Positions 30,423 to 41,300 of a DNA stretch of 64,000 nt are shown piece after piece. A program made the position numbers and the translations under genes. The stretch's first letter is position 1; each line of letters begins with the position of its first letter. The notes beneath the pieces were generated by a model that did not search any database, was not told the DNA's origin, and saw only the letters and a program-made list of their open reading frames with translations. The stretch lies in the NCBI RefSeq assembly GCF_001552215.1, contig NZ_BCQT01000025.1:62001-126000 (forward strand), in the 5' to 3' direction. Source of the DNA: Actinomadura macra NBRC 14102. GTDB taxonomy: Bacteria > Actinomycetota > Actinomycetes > Streptosporangiales > Streptosporangiaceae.

Positions 30423-33400
30423 ATGGCGAACAACGAAGAGAAACTCCTTGCCTATCTCAAGCGCGTCACGGCGGACCTGCGCGAGGCCCAGCGCCGACTG
30501 GCCGACGGCGAGTCGGCCGCGCACGAGCCGATCGCGATCATCGGGATGGCGTGCCGGCTGCCCGGGGGCGTGAACTCCCCCCGGGACCTGTGGGACGTGG
30601 TGGCCGAGGGGCGCGACGCGACCATGGAGCTGCCCGGCGACCGGGGCTGGGACCTGGACGCGCTCTACCACCCCGATCCCGAGCACCTCGGCACCACCTA
30701 CGTCCGCCGCGGCGGCTTCGTCCACGACGCGGGTGACTTCGACGCAGGCTTCTTCGGCATCGGGCCGGGCGAGGCCGTCGGGATGGCGCCCCAGCAGCGG
30801 CTTGCCTTGGAGACCGCGTGGGAGGCCATCGAGCATGCCCGCGTCCCGCCCGAGTCGCTGCGGGGCACGCCGACCGGTGCCTTCGTCGGGTGCGACGGCC
30901 TCGACTACACCCTGGGGGACGCGAAGATCCCCGAGGGTGCCGCGGGCTTCTTCACGACCGGCAACTCCGCCAGCATCACCTCCGGCCGCATCTCCTACGC
31001 GCTCGGCCTGGAAGGGCCGGCGGTCACGCTCGACACCGCCTGCTCGTCGTCGCTGGTGGCGATCCACCTGGCGGCCCAGGCGCTGCGACGGGGCGAGTGC
31101 ACCCTGGCGCTGGCGGGCGGCGCCTACGTGATGGCGTCCCCGGCCCCGCTGATCGGGTTCAGCGAGCTGGGCGGCCTCTCCCCGGACGGCCGGTCCAAAC
31201 CGTTCTCGGCGCGGGCCGACGGGATGACCCTGTCCGAGGGTGCCGGGGTGGTCCTGCTGGAGCGGCTCTCGGACGCGCGGCGCAACGGCCGCCGGATCCT
31301 GGCGGTCGTCCGGGGCTCGGCCGTCAATCAGGACGGCGCCAGCAACGGGCTGACCGCTCCCAACGGCCCGGCGCAGGAGAGGGTGATCCGCCAGGCCCTG
31401 GCGGACGCGCGGCTCCCTGCGTCCGGTGTGGACGCGGTCGAGGCGCACGGTACCGGCACCACCCTCGGCGACCCGATCGAGGCGGGCGCGCTGCTGGCGA
31501 CGTACGGCGGGGACCGCCCGGACGGGCGCCCGCTGTGGCTCGGGTCGGTGAAGTCCAACATCGGGCACACCCAGATCACCGCGGGCGTCGCCGGTGTGAT
31601 CAAGATGGTGCTGGCGCTCGGGCACGAGACGCTTCCCGCCACGCTCCACGCCGGCGAGCCGTCCCCCCATGTGGACTGGGACGCCGGGGGTCTGCGGCTG
31701 CTCACCGAGGCCGTGCCCTGGCCGGCGGGCGGGCGTCCCCGGCGCGCCGGAGTGTCGTCGTTCGGTTTCTCCGGCACGAACGCCCATCTGATCCTGGAGG
31801 AGGCCCCTGTCTCCTCCCCCGCCTCTCAGTCGAGCGGCGCGGCCTCCCCCAAGGGAGCACGGACGGTGCCGTGGGTGGTGTCGGCGCGCAGTGAGCCGGC
31901 TCTGCGGGCACAGGCCCGGCAGTTGGGCGAGATCGGGGCGGCCGATCCCGCCGCCGTCGGCTGGTCGCTGGTGACGACCCGATCGGTGTTCGAGCATCGC
32001 GCCGTCGCCGTGGGCCCCGACCCGGGTGAGGCGCTCGGCGCGCTGGCGCAGGGCGCGGCCCACCCGGACGTGGTGGCGGGGGTGGCCGGTGAGGTCGGGC
32101 CGGGCCCGGTTCTCGTCTTTCCGGGACAAGGCTCCCAGTGGGCCGGGATGGGCGCCGACCTGCTGGACTCCTCACCGCTGTTCGCGGCCCGGATCACCGA
32201 ATGCGAGCGTGCCCTGGAACCCCACGTCGACTGGTCGCTGACCGAGGTCCTGCGCGGTGACGGGACGCCGCTGCGCCGGGTGGAGGTGGTGCAGCCCGCG
32301 TTGTGGGCGGTGATGGTGTCGCTAGCGGCGGTGTGGGCCGGGCACGGCGTGCGGCCCGCGGCCGTCGTCGGACACAGCCAGGGGGAGATCGCCGCCGCCT
32401 GCGTCGCCGGGGCCCTGTCCCTTGACCAGGCCGCCAGGATCGTCGCGGTCCGCGCGCGGGCGCTGCGCACGCTGTCGGGCAAGGGCGCGATGGCCTCGCT
32501 GGGCATGGGCGCCGACCAGGTCGCCGATCTGGTCCGGGACTCCGAGGGCGTGGTGGTCGCCGCGATCAACGGGCCGTCCTCGACGGTCCTCTCCGGTCCC
32601 CCCGACAGGCTCGACGCACTCATGGAACGAGCCCGATCGGAGGGGGCACGGGCGCAGCGCGTCGATGTCGACTACGCCTCCCACGGCCCCCAGATCGACA
32701 GGCTCACCGATGAGCTCACCGCCGGCCTGGCGGGCGTCCGCCCGTCCCGGGCGCCGGTCGCCTACTACTCCGCCGTCACGGGCGGCCGCGTCGACACCGC
32801 CTCGCTGGACACCCGGTACTGGATCACCAACCTGCGGCAACCCGTCCGGTTCGCGGACGCGATCGACGCGCTCCTCGCCGACGGGTACCGCGTCTTCATC
32901 GAGGCGAGCGGCCATCCCGTCCTGTCGGTCGGGATGCAGGAGTGCTTCGAGCGCGCGGACGTCCGGGCGGTCACGGTGCCGACGCTGCGCCGCGACAACG
33001 GCGACCGCACCCAGGTCGCGCGTGCGGTCGGGCAGGCGTTCACCGTCGGCGTGGAGGTGGACTGGACGACCTGGTTCCCGTCCGATCCGCCGCCGCCCAC
33101 GGTGGACCTGCCGACGTACGCGTTCCAGCGGCAGCGGTACTGGGTGGAGCACGCCGCCCCGGGCGGCGCGACAGGCGACGGCAACGACGCGGCCGAGGCG
33201 CGGCTGTGGAAGGCGATCGAGGACCACGACCTCGAAGCGCTGACCGCCGCGCTGGGTCCCGCCACCTCTGGAGCCGGGACCGGGGACGAGGACGGTACGG
33301 CGGCGGACGTGATCAAACCCGCGATACCCGTGCTGGCGGCCTGGCGGCGCGCCCACCGCGAGCAACGCACGGTGGACTCCTGGCGCTACCAGGTCACGTG

Positions 33401-35336
33401 GAAGCGCCTGGACGACCTGCGACCGCCACCACCGTCGTCGGCCGCGTCCGGGACCTGGCTGGTGCTCGTACCGGAGTCGCACGCCGACGGGCCCGTCGTC
33501 CGGGCGGTCACCGAGGCGTTCGACGGTGTGGTGACCGTCGCCGTCTGCACGTCCATCGATCGCGCATCGCTGGCGGGCCGGCTGGCCGATCCGGCCATCG
33601 GCTCCCCGCCGGCCGGCGTCCTCAGCCTGCTGGCGCTCGACGAGACACCGCACGCGGAACATCCCGCCGTCCCGAACGGGCTGGCCGCCACCACCGCGTT
33701 GATCCAGGCGATGGGCGAGGCGAGGGTCGGCGGGCCCCTGTGGTGCCTCACCCAGGGCGCCGTGGCCGTCCACGCGGCGGACCCGCTGGTGAGTCCGGTC
33801 CAAGCGCAGGTGTGGGGCCTCGGCCGAGTGGCCGCCCTGGAGTACCCGAGGACCTGGGGCGGGCTGATCGACCTGCCCGCGACGCTCGACGACGACATCG
33901 GCGCCCGGCTGACCGCGGCACTCGCCCCCGGGCAGCCCGAGGACCAGATCGCGATCCGCACGACGGCCGGGTGGGCGCGCCGCCTCGGCCATGCGCCGGC
34001 GCGCGGGCAGAACCCGGCCGACGCGTGGCGGCCCGGCGGGACGACGCTGATCACCGGGGGCACCGGCGGCATCGGCGCGCGCCTCGCCCGCCGGCTCGCT
34101 CGCGAGGGCGCCCCGCATCTCGTGCTGACCAGCCGCCGCGGCCCCGCCGCGCCCGGTGCGGACGAGCTGGTGGCAGAGCTCACCGGCCTCGGCAGCACCG
34201 TCACCGTCGCGGCCTGCGATGCCGGCGACCGCGACCAGATCCGCCGGGTACTGGAGGCGATCCCGGTGGAACGGCCGCTGACCGCGGTCGTCCACGCCGC
34301 CGGCGTCCCCAACTACGTCGGCATCGGCGACCTCACCCCCGCCACCCTCGACGAGGTCCTGCGGCCCAAGTCTCACGCCGCCGTCCACCTGCACGAGCTC
34401 ACCCGGAACATGGACCTGTCGGCGTTCGTGCTGTTCTCCTCCGGCGCCGCGACATGGGGCAGCGGTCAGCAGGCCGCCTACGCCGCCGCCAACATCCACC
34501 TCGACGCGCTGGCCGAGTACCGGCGCGGCCAGGGGCTGCCCGCCACCTGCGTCGCCTGGGGTCCGTGGGGCGACGTCGGGATGGCGGCCGACGACGCGTC
34601 CCTGGCGTTCTTCAGCCGTTTCGGCCTGCACGCGCTGGACCCCGAGCTGGCGGTCACGGCCCTCCACCAGGCGGTGGGGCAGGGCGTCACGACGCTGACC
34701 GTCGCCAACATCGACTGGGCGCAGTTCACCGCCACCTTCACGACCCAGCGGCCCGCACCGCTGCTGGACGACCTGCCCGAGAACAGCCCGTCCGACGCGG
34801 CGCACGGCGGCGGCTCCACGACACCGTTCGTCGAGGAGCTCACCGCCCTGCCGCCCGACCAGCGCATGCGGACGCTGCTCGGGCACGTCCAGTCCCAGGC
34901 GGCGGCGGCCATCGGCCAGTCCTCGCCGGACGCGGTGACTCCGGGCAAACCGTTCCAGGAGCTGGGCTTCGACTCGCTGTCGGCCGTCCAGCTCCGTAAC
35001 CAGCTCAACGCCACGACCGGTCTCCGCCTCCCCACCACGCTGATCTTCGACCATCCCACGCCGCGGGAGCTGGCCGGCCACCTGTACGGGCGGCTCGTCG
35101 CCGACGACGCCGTGACCGAGGGCACCGTCATGGCTGAGATCGACCGTTGGGAGGCGGCCTGCGCGGCGGGCGAGATGGACGAGGCGGCCCGGCACCGGAT
35201 CGGGCTGCGGATGCGCACCCTGCTCACCGGCTGGACCGACGGCGGCGCCGACGGCCCCGCGCGCCATCGGGATCTGGAGACGGCGACGGCGGAGGACATC
35301 TTCGACGTCATCTCCACCGAGTTCGGGAAGTCGTGA
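30423..35336 (+). CDS. Type I PKS B: KS-AT-KR-ACP
   Basis: A 1637-residue one-module PKS. An N-terminal docking helix (residues 1-35) is followed by a KS with Cys207 (DTACSSS), HGTGT and GHTQIT. The AT has GQGSQ, Ser652 in GHSQGE and YASH at 751-754, predicting methylmalonyl-CoA. There is no DH. The KR has the NADPH loop TGGTGGIG, Tyr1353 and Trp1345 eight residues before it, and PNY in place of LDD, so it is A-type (L-hydroxyl expected). The ACP serine is Ser1518 in GFDSLSAVQL. A C-terminal docking segment ends in AEDIFDVISTEFGKS. The product is one propionate unit reduced to a hydroxyl. PKS C begins 63 bases downstream on the same strand. Confidence 0.95.
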   Translation: MANNEEKLLAYLKRVTADLREAQRRLADGESAAHEPIAIIGMACRLPGGVNSPRDLWDVVAEGRDATMELPGDRGWDLDALYHPDPEHLGTTYVRRGGFVHDAGDFDAGFFGIGPGEAVGMAPQQRLALETAWEAIEHARVPPESLRGTPTGAFVGCDGLDYTLGDAKIPEGAAGFFTTGNSASITSGRISYALGLEGPAVTLDTACSSSLVAIHLAAQALRRGECTLALAGGAYVMASPAPLIGFSELGGLSPDGRSKPFSARADGMTLSEGAGVVLLERLSDARRNGRRILAVVRGSAVNQDGASNGLTAPNGPAQERVIRQALADARLPASGVDAVEAHGTGTTLGDPIEAGALLATYGGDRPDGRPLWLGSVKSNIGHTQITAGVAGVIKMVLALGHETLPATLHAGEPSPHVDWDAGGLRLLTEAVPWPAGGRPRRAGVSSFGFSGTNAHLILEEAPVSSPASQSSGAASPKGARTVPWVVSARSEPALRAQARQLGEIGAADPAAVGWSLVTTRSVFEHRAVAVGPDPGEALGALAQGAAHPDVVAGVAGEVGPGPVLVFPGQGSQWAGMGADLLDSSPLFAARITECERALEPHVDWSLTEVLRGDGTPLRRVEVVQPALWAVMVSLAAVWAGHGVRPAAVVGHSQGEIAAACVAGALSLDQAARIVAVRARALRTLSGKGAMASLGMGADQVADLVRDSEGVVVAAINGPSSTVLSGPPDRLDALMERARSEGARAQRVDVDYASHGPQIDRLTDELTAGLAGVRPSRAPVAYYSAVTGGRVDTASLDTRYWITNLRQPVRFADAIDALLADGYRVFIEASGHPVLSVGMQECFERADVRAVTVPTLRRDNGDRTQVARAVGQAFTVGVEVDWTTWFPSDPPPPTVDLPTYAFQRQRYWVEHAAPGGATGDGNDAAEARLWKAIEDHDLEALTAALGPATSGAGTGDEDGTAADVIKPAIPVLAAWRRAHREQRTVDSWRYQVTWKRLDDLRPPPPSSAASGTWLVLVPESHADGPVVRAVTEAFDGVVTVAVCTSIDRASLAGRLADPAIGSPPAGVLSLLALDETPHAEHPAVPNGLAATTALIQAMGEARVGGPLWCLTQGAVAVHAADPLVSPVQAQVWGLGRVAALEYPRTWGGLIDLPATLDDDIGARLTAALAPGQPEDQIAIRTTAGWARRLGHAPARGQNPADAWRPGGTTLITGGTGGIGARLARRLAREGAPHLVLTSRRGPAAPGADELVAELTGLGSTVTVAACDAGDRDQIRRVLEAIPVERPLTAVVHAAGVPNYVGIGDLTPATLDEVLRPKSHAAVHLHELTRNMDLSAFVLFSSGAATWGSGQQAAYAAANIHLDALAEYRRGQGLPATCVAWGPWGDVGMAADDASLAFFSRFGLHALDPELAVTALHQAVGQGVTTLTVANIDWAQFTATFTTQRPAPLLDDLPENSPSDAAHGGGSTTPFVEELTALPPDQRMRTLLGHVQSQAAAAIGQSSPDAVTPGKPFQELGFDSLSAVQLRNQLNATTGLRLPTTLIFDHPTPRELAGHLYGRLVADDAVTEGTVMAEIDRWEAACAAGEMDEAARHRIGLRMRTLLTGWTDGGADGPARHRDLETATAEDIFDVISTEFGKS

Positions 35337-35399
35337 CTCCCGATGGCCATCACCCGTTCCACGCCCCGTCCCCCGTTTCGCCCAAGGAGCCTGTGATAG

Positions 35400-38300
35400 A
35401 TGTCGAACGAGGAGAAGCTTCTCGACAACCTCAAGTGGGTCACCGCTGAGCTGCGGGAGGCACGCGAACGGCTGCTCAGAGCCGAGTCGGCCGACAGCGA
35501 GCCGATCGCGATCGTCGGCATGGCCTGCCGCTATCCCGGCGGTGTGCGATCCCCGGAGGACCTCTGGCAGCTCGTGTCCGACGGCGCCGACGCGATCTCG
35601 GGCTTCCCCACCGACCGTGGCTGGGACCTCCAGGCGCTCTATCACCCGGACCCTGAGAACCCGGGAACGTCCTACGTGCGCGAGGGCGGTTTCGTCTACG
35701 ACGTGGGCGATTTCGACGCCGGGTTCTTCGGCATCAGCCCCCGCGAGGCCGTGGCCATGGACCCCCAGCAACGGCTGCTGCTGGAAACCGCCTGGGACGC
35801 CTTCGAGCGAGCCGGATTCACCCGCGACGCCCTCGCCGGCAGCAACACCGGCGTGTTCGCCGGGATCAGCGGATACGACTACACGACGCTGATCCCGCAG
35901 ACCAGCAGCGAGGTGGAGGGCTACATCGGGACCGGCAGCCTCGGCAGCGTCGCGTCCGGCCGCGTGGCCTACACGTTCGGGCTGGAGGGCCCGGCAGTGA
36001 CGGTGGACACCGCCTGCTCGTCGTCGCTGGTGTCGATCCACCTCGCGGTCCAAGCGCTGCGGGACGGCGATTGCACCCTGGCGCTGGCCGGCGGGGCCAC
36101 CGTCATGGCGACCCCCGGGGCGTTCACGGAGTTCTCCCGCCAGCGCGGGCTGGCCCCCGACGGGCGCTGCAAACCCTTCGCCGACGGCGCCGATGGCACC
36201 GGATGGGGCGAGGGCGCGGGACTCGTCCTCCTGGAGCGGCTCTCCGACGCTCAACGCAACGGTCACCACGTCCATGCCGTCATCCGCGGCACCGCCGTCA
36301 ACCAGGACGGCACCAGCAACGGGCTCACCGCACCCAACGGCCCCTCGCAGGAACGCGTCATCCGCCAGACCCTCACCAGCGCCGGGCTCACCACCGGCGA
36401 CGTCGACGTCGTCGAGGCACACGGCACCGGCACCACCCTCGGCGACCCCATCGAAGCCCAGGCGCTCCTCGCCACCTACGGGCACAACCGGCCCCCCGAC
36501 CAGCCCCTCTGGCTCGGATCCGTCAAATCCAACATCGGCCACACCCAGGCGGCGGCGGGCGTCGCCGGCGTCATCAAGATGGCCATGGCCCTGCACCACC
36601 GTCTCCTGCCCGCCTCCCTGCACATCGACCGGCCGAGCCACCACGTCGACTGGGCCGGCGACGCCATCAGACTCCTCACCGACCACACCGACTGGCCTGA
36701 TCGGCACCGGCCCCGGCGTGCCGGCGTCTCCGCCTTCGGAATCTCCGGCACCAACGCTCACCTCATCCTCGAACAAGCACCGGACGAGGCTCCCCCGGAG
36801 CGGTCCGCTGACATCCAGGGGCCGACACCGTGGATCGTCTCCGGTCACAGCCCGGAGGCACTGCGCGCCCAGGCCCGAGGGCTGGCCGAGCACGCGTCGG
36901 CCGCCTCCGGGCCGTCCGGCGTCGACATCGGCTGGTCGCTGATCAAGACGCGCACCCTCCTGGACCACCGAGCCGTGGTGGCCGGGGAGGACCACGACAC
37001 GCTGCTGGCGGGCGTGCGGGCCCTGGCGCGGGGTGAGGCGCATCCGGCGGTGACGACCGGTGAGGCCGGCCCGACCGGTCCGGGCCCGGTGCTGGTGTTC
37101 CCCGGGCAGGGGTCGCAGTGGACGGGAATGGGCGCGAGCCTGATGGGGTCCTCGCCGGTGTTCGCCGCCCGGATCGCCGAGTGCGAGCGGGCGCTCGCCC
37201 CCCACGTCGACTGGTCGCTGACCGAAGTGCTGCGCGGCGCCGAGGGCGCGGCCGATCTGAGCCGGGTGGATGTGGTCCAGCCGGTGCTGTGGGCGGTGAT
37301 GGTCTCCCTGGCCGCGGTATGGGCCGAGCACGGTGTGCGGCCCGCGGCCGTCGTCGGACACAGCCAGGGGGAGATCGCCGCCGCCTGCATCGCCGGGGCG
37401 CTGACCTTGGCGGACGCTGCCGGGGTCGTCGCGGTCCGGGCGCGTGCGCTGCGGCGGCTGTCCGGCCACGGGACGATGGCCTCCCTGGGAGTGTCCCAGG
37501 AGGAGGCGGCGGCGCTGATCTCCCGGCTGGGCGACCGCGGGAACGGCGTGGTGGTCGCCGCGGTCAACGGCCCGTCCGCAACGGTCGTCTCCGGTCCGCC
37601 CCTCGCCATCGCCGCCCTGGTCGAGAGCGCCCAGGGCCAGGGAGTGCGGGCCCGGTCCATCGACGTCGACTACGCCTCTCACGGCCCCCAGATCGACCAG
37701 CTCACCGAGGAGCTCACCACCGGCCTGGCGGGCGTGCAACCGTCCCGAGCCACGGTGCACTACTACTCCGCCGTCACCGGCGCCCGCGTGGACACCACCG
37801 GGCTCGACACCCGGTACTGGATCACCAACCTGCGGCAACCCGTCCGGTTCGCGGACGCGATCGGAGCGCTCCTCGCCGACGGGTACCGCGTCTTCATCGA
37901 GAGCAGCCCCCACCCCGTCCTGACCGTCGCCGTCCAGGACACCGTCGAACAGGCCGGGATTCCCGCCATCGCGTTGGCGACCCTGCGCCGCGACCACGGC
38001 GACCCTTCCCAGATCCTCCGGTCGCTGGGCGAGGCGTTCGTCAACGGCGTCGACATCGACTGGGACGGCTGGTTCCGTACCGACCCGCCCCCCAGGGCGG
38101 TGACGCTGTCCACCTACGCCTTCCAGCGTCGCCGCTACTGGCTGGAGCCCCCCACAGCGGCCCCCGCCAGCGGAAACGGGCACTCCCCGGCCGAGGACCG
38201 GCTCTGGCAGGCGATCGAGGACCTCGACGTCGACGCGCTCGCCGGTGTGCTCAAGGTCGCGGACGACGCCGAGACCACCGGCGCGCTCCGGCCCGCGCTG

Positions 38301-41300
38301 CCCGTCCTTTCGGCCTGGCGGCGCGAGCACCGCGAGCAGAGCACCCTGGACTCCTGGCGCTACCACGTCACCTGGAAACACCTGCCCGACGGCCCGGCCC
38401 CGGCCCTGGACGCGGGGACGTGGCTCGTGCTCGTTCCGACGGCCCATCCCGAGCACCCCGCGGTACGGACCGTCGTCCAGGTCCTGCGGACCCAGGGCGC
38501 CACCATCGACGCGCAGCTCATCGATGCTCCGCGTATCGAGCGGGGCGCGCTCGCCGCCCTGCTCGGCCAGTCCCGCGAGGGCGCGCCACCCGTCGGCGTC
38601 GTCAACCTGCTCGGCCTGGACGAAAGCCCACACGCCGGGCATCCTGCACTGCCCGCCGGGCTGGCCGCCACGACCGCCCTGGTCCAGTCCCTCAACGACA
38701 TCGGCGCCACCGCGCCCGTGTACACCCTCACCCAGGGCGCCGTCTCGACCGGCCCCAGCGATCCGCTGGTCAATCCCGTGCAGGCACAGGTCTGGGGACT
38801 CGGCCGGGTGGCCGCTCTGGAGAACCCGCGGACCTGGGCCGGCCTGATCGACCTGCCCGCCACCATCGATCACCGTACTGCCGCGCGCCTACAGGCGCTG
38901 CTCGCCCCCGGGCAGGTTGAGGACCAGACCGCCATCCGTGCCACCGCCGTCTGGGCGCGCCGTCTGGAGCACGCGCCCGCGGCGTCCCAGCCGCCTGGCG
39001 AATGGCGTCCCGCGGGCACCACCCTCATCACCGGCGGCACCGGCGGAATCGGCGCCCTCCTGGCACGCCGGCTCGCCACCGGGGGCGCCCCCCATCTGCT
39101 GCTGGCCAGCCGCCGCGGCCCGGACGCGCCCGGCGCCTCGGAACTGGCCGCCGAACTGACCGACCTCGGCGCGGCCGTCACCGTCGCCGCCTGTGACGTC
39201 GGCGACCGGGACGCCGTCCGGCGGCTGCTCGCGGAGGTCCCCGCCGAGCACCCCCTCACCGCCGTCGTCCACGCCGCGGGCGTGCCGAACTACATCGCGG
39301 TCAACGACCTCGATCCTCGCGCTCTGGAGGAGGTGCTGCGTCCCAAGGCGCACGCCGCCGCGCACCTGCACGAGCTCACGCGGCATCTCGACCTCGACGC
39401 CTTCGTCCTGTTCTCCTCCGGCGCCGCCACGTGGGGCAGCGGACAGCAGGCCGCCTACGCCGCGGCGAACAGCCACCTGGACGCCCTCGCCGAGCACCGC
39501 CGCGGCCAGGGGCTCCCCGCGACCTGTGTCGCCTGGGGACCGTGGAGCCAGGCGGGCATGGCCGCCGACCAGGACTCGCTCGCCTTCTTCAGCCGCTTCG
39601 GCCTCAACCCGCTCGCCGCCGACCTGGCGCTCAAGACGCTCCTCCAGGCGATCGCGGACGGCACGACCACCCTGACCGTGGCCAACATCGACTGGAGCCG
39701 GTTCGCATCCACGTTCACCGCACAGCGCCCAAGCCCCCTCCTGGGAGACCTGCCCGAGAACAAGAAGGCCGACGCCCACCGGCCGGCCGCCCCGGCCACC
39801 CCCCTCGCCCAGAAGCTGGCCGAGGTGACGCCCGGCAGGCGGCATCAGATCCTGCTCCACCACATCCAGGTTCAGGCCGCCGGCACGATCGGGCACACGG
39901 GGCCCGACTCCGTCCCGCCGAACAAGCCGCTCCAGGAGCTGGGCTTCGACTCCCTCACCGCCGTCCAGCTGCGTAACCACCTCAACACCTCCACCGGCCT
40001 GCAACTCCCCACCACCGTCGTCTTCGACCACCCGACGCCGCACGATCTCGCGACCTACATCCAGGCCGAGCTGTCCGGCACCAGGCCGCAGGAGGCGGAG
40101 CGGGCCCCGGTGGCGGCCGCGCGGGACGAGCCGATCGCGATCGTCGGGACCGCCTGCCGCTTCCCGAACGGCATCACCTCGGCGGAGGACCTGTGGACGC
40201 TCGTCGCGGCGGGCGGTGACGTGATCGGGGCGTTCCCGGACGACCGGGGCTGGGACCTGGACTCCCTGTTCGACCCCGATCCGGACCACCCGGGCACGAG
40301 CTATGCCAACGAGGCCGGCTTCCTCGACAACATCAGCGACTTCGACGCGGCCTTCTTCGGTATCAACCCGCGCGAGGCGGTCGCGATGGACCCCCAGCAG
40401 CGGCTGCTCCTGGAGACCGCGTGGGAGGCCGTCGAGCACGCCGGGCTGAGCCGCGAGGCCCTCGAAGGCAGCGCCACCGGAGTGTTCACCGGATTGACGA
40501 TCTTCGACTACCTGGGTGTCGTCAGCCGGCGGGCGGGTGACGTGGAGGGGTACATCGGTACCGGCAACCTCGGCGCCGTCGCCTCCGGCCGGGTGGCCTA
40601 CACGCTCGGGCTAGAGGGGCCCGCGGTCACGGTGGACACCGCGTGCTCGTCCTCACTGGTGGCCATCCACCTGGCCTGCCAGGCGATCAGGAACGGCGAA
40701 TGCACCCGCGCCCTGGCGGGCGGAGCGACGGTCATGTCCACGCCCAACTCGTTCATCGAGTTCTCCCGCCAGCGCGCGCTGGCGGCCGACGGACGCTGCA
40801 AGCCGTTCGCCGCCGCCGCCGACGGCACGGGGTTCGGCGAGGGAGTCGGGATGATCGTCCTGGAACCCCTGTCCGAGGCGCGGCGCCAGGGCCACCGGGT
40901 GCTGGCGGTGATCCGCGGCTCGGCGACGAACCAGGACGGCACCAGCAACGGGCTCGCCGCCCCCCACGGTCCCGCCCAGGAACGCGTCATCCGCCAGGCC
41001 CTGGCCAACGCACGCCTCTCCCCCGATGACATCGACGCCGTCGAGGCGCACGGCACCGGCACCACCCTCGGTGACCCCATCGAGGCCGGCGCGCTCATGG
41101 CGACCTACGGACGCGACCGCCCCGCCGATCACCCCCTCTGGCTCGGCTCCGTGAAATCCAACATCGGCCACACGCAGGCCGCGGCGGGCGTCGCCGGAGT
41201 CATCAAGATGACCATGGCCCTGCGGCACGGCGCGCTCCCCGCCTCCCTGCACATCGACCAGCCCACCCCCCACGTCGACTGGGACGACGGCGCCGTCCGG

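Noticed and set aside
32322..38873. Very long open frame antisense to PKS B and PKS C
   Set aside because: High-GC coding DNA often leaves the opposite strand open. The translated sequence is low-complexity (Gly/Arg/Val/Asp) with no motifs, while the plus strand has full PKS domains. The same applies to the long antisense frames at 830-2971, 41496-46853 and 57483-60659.
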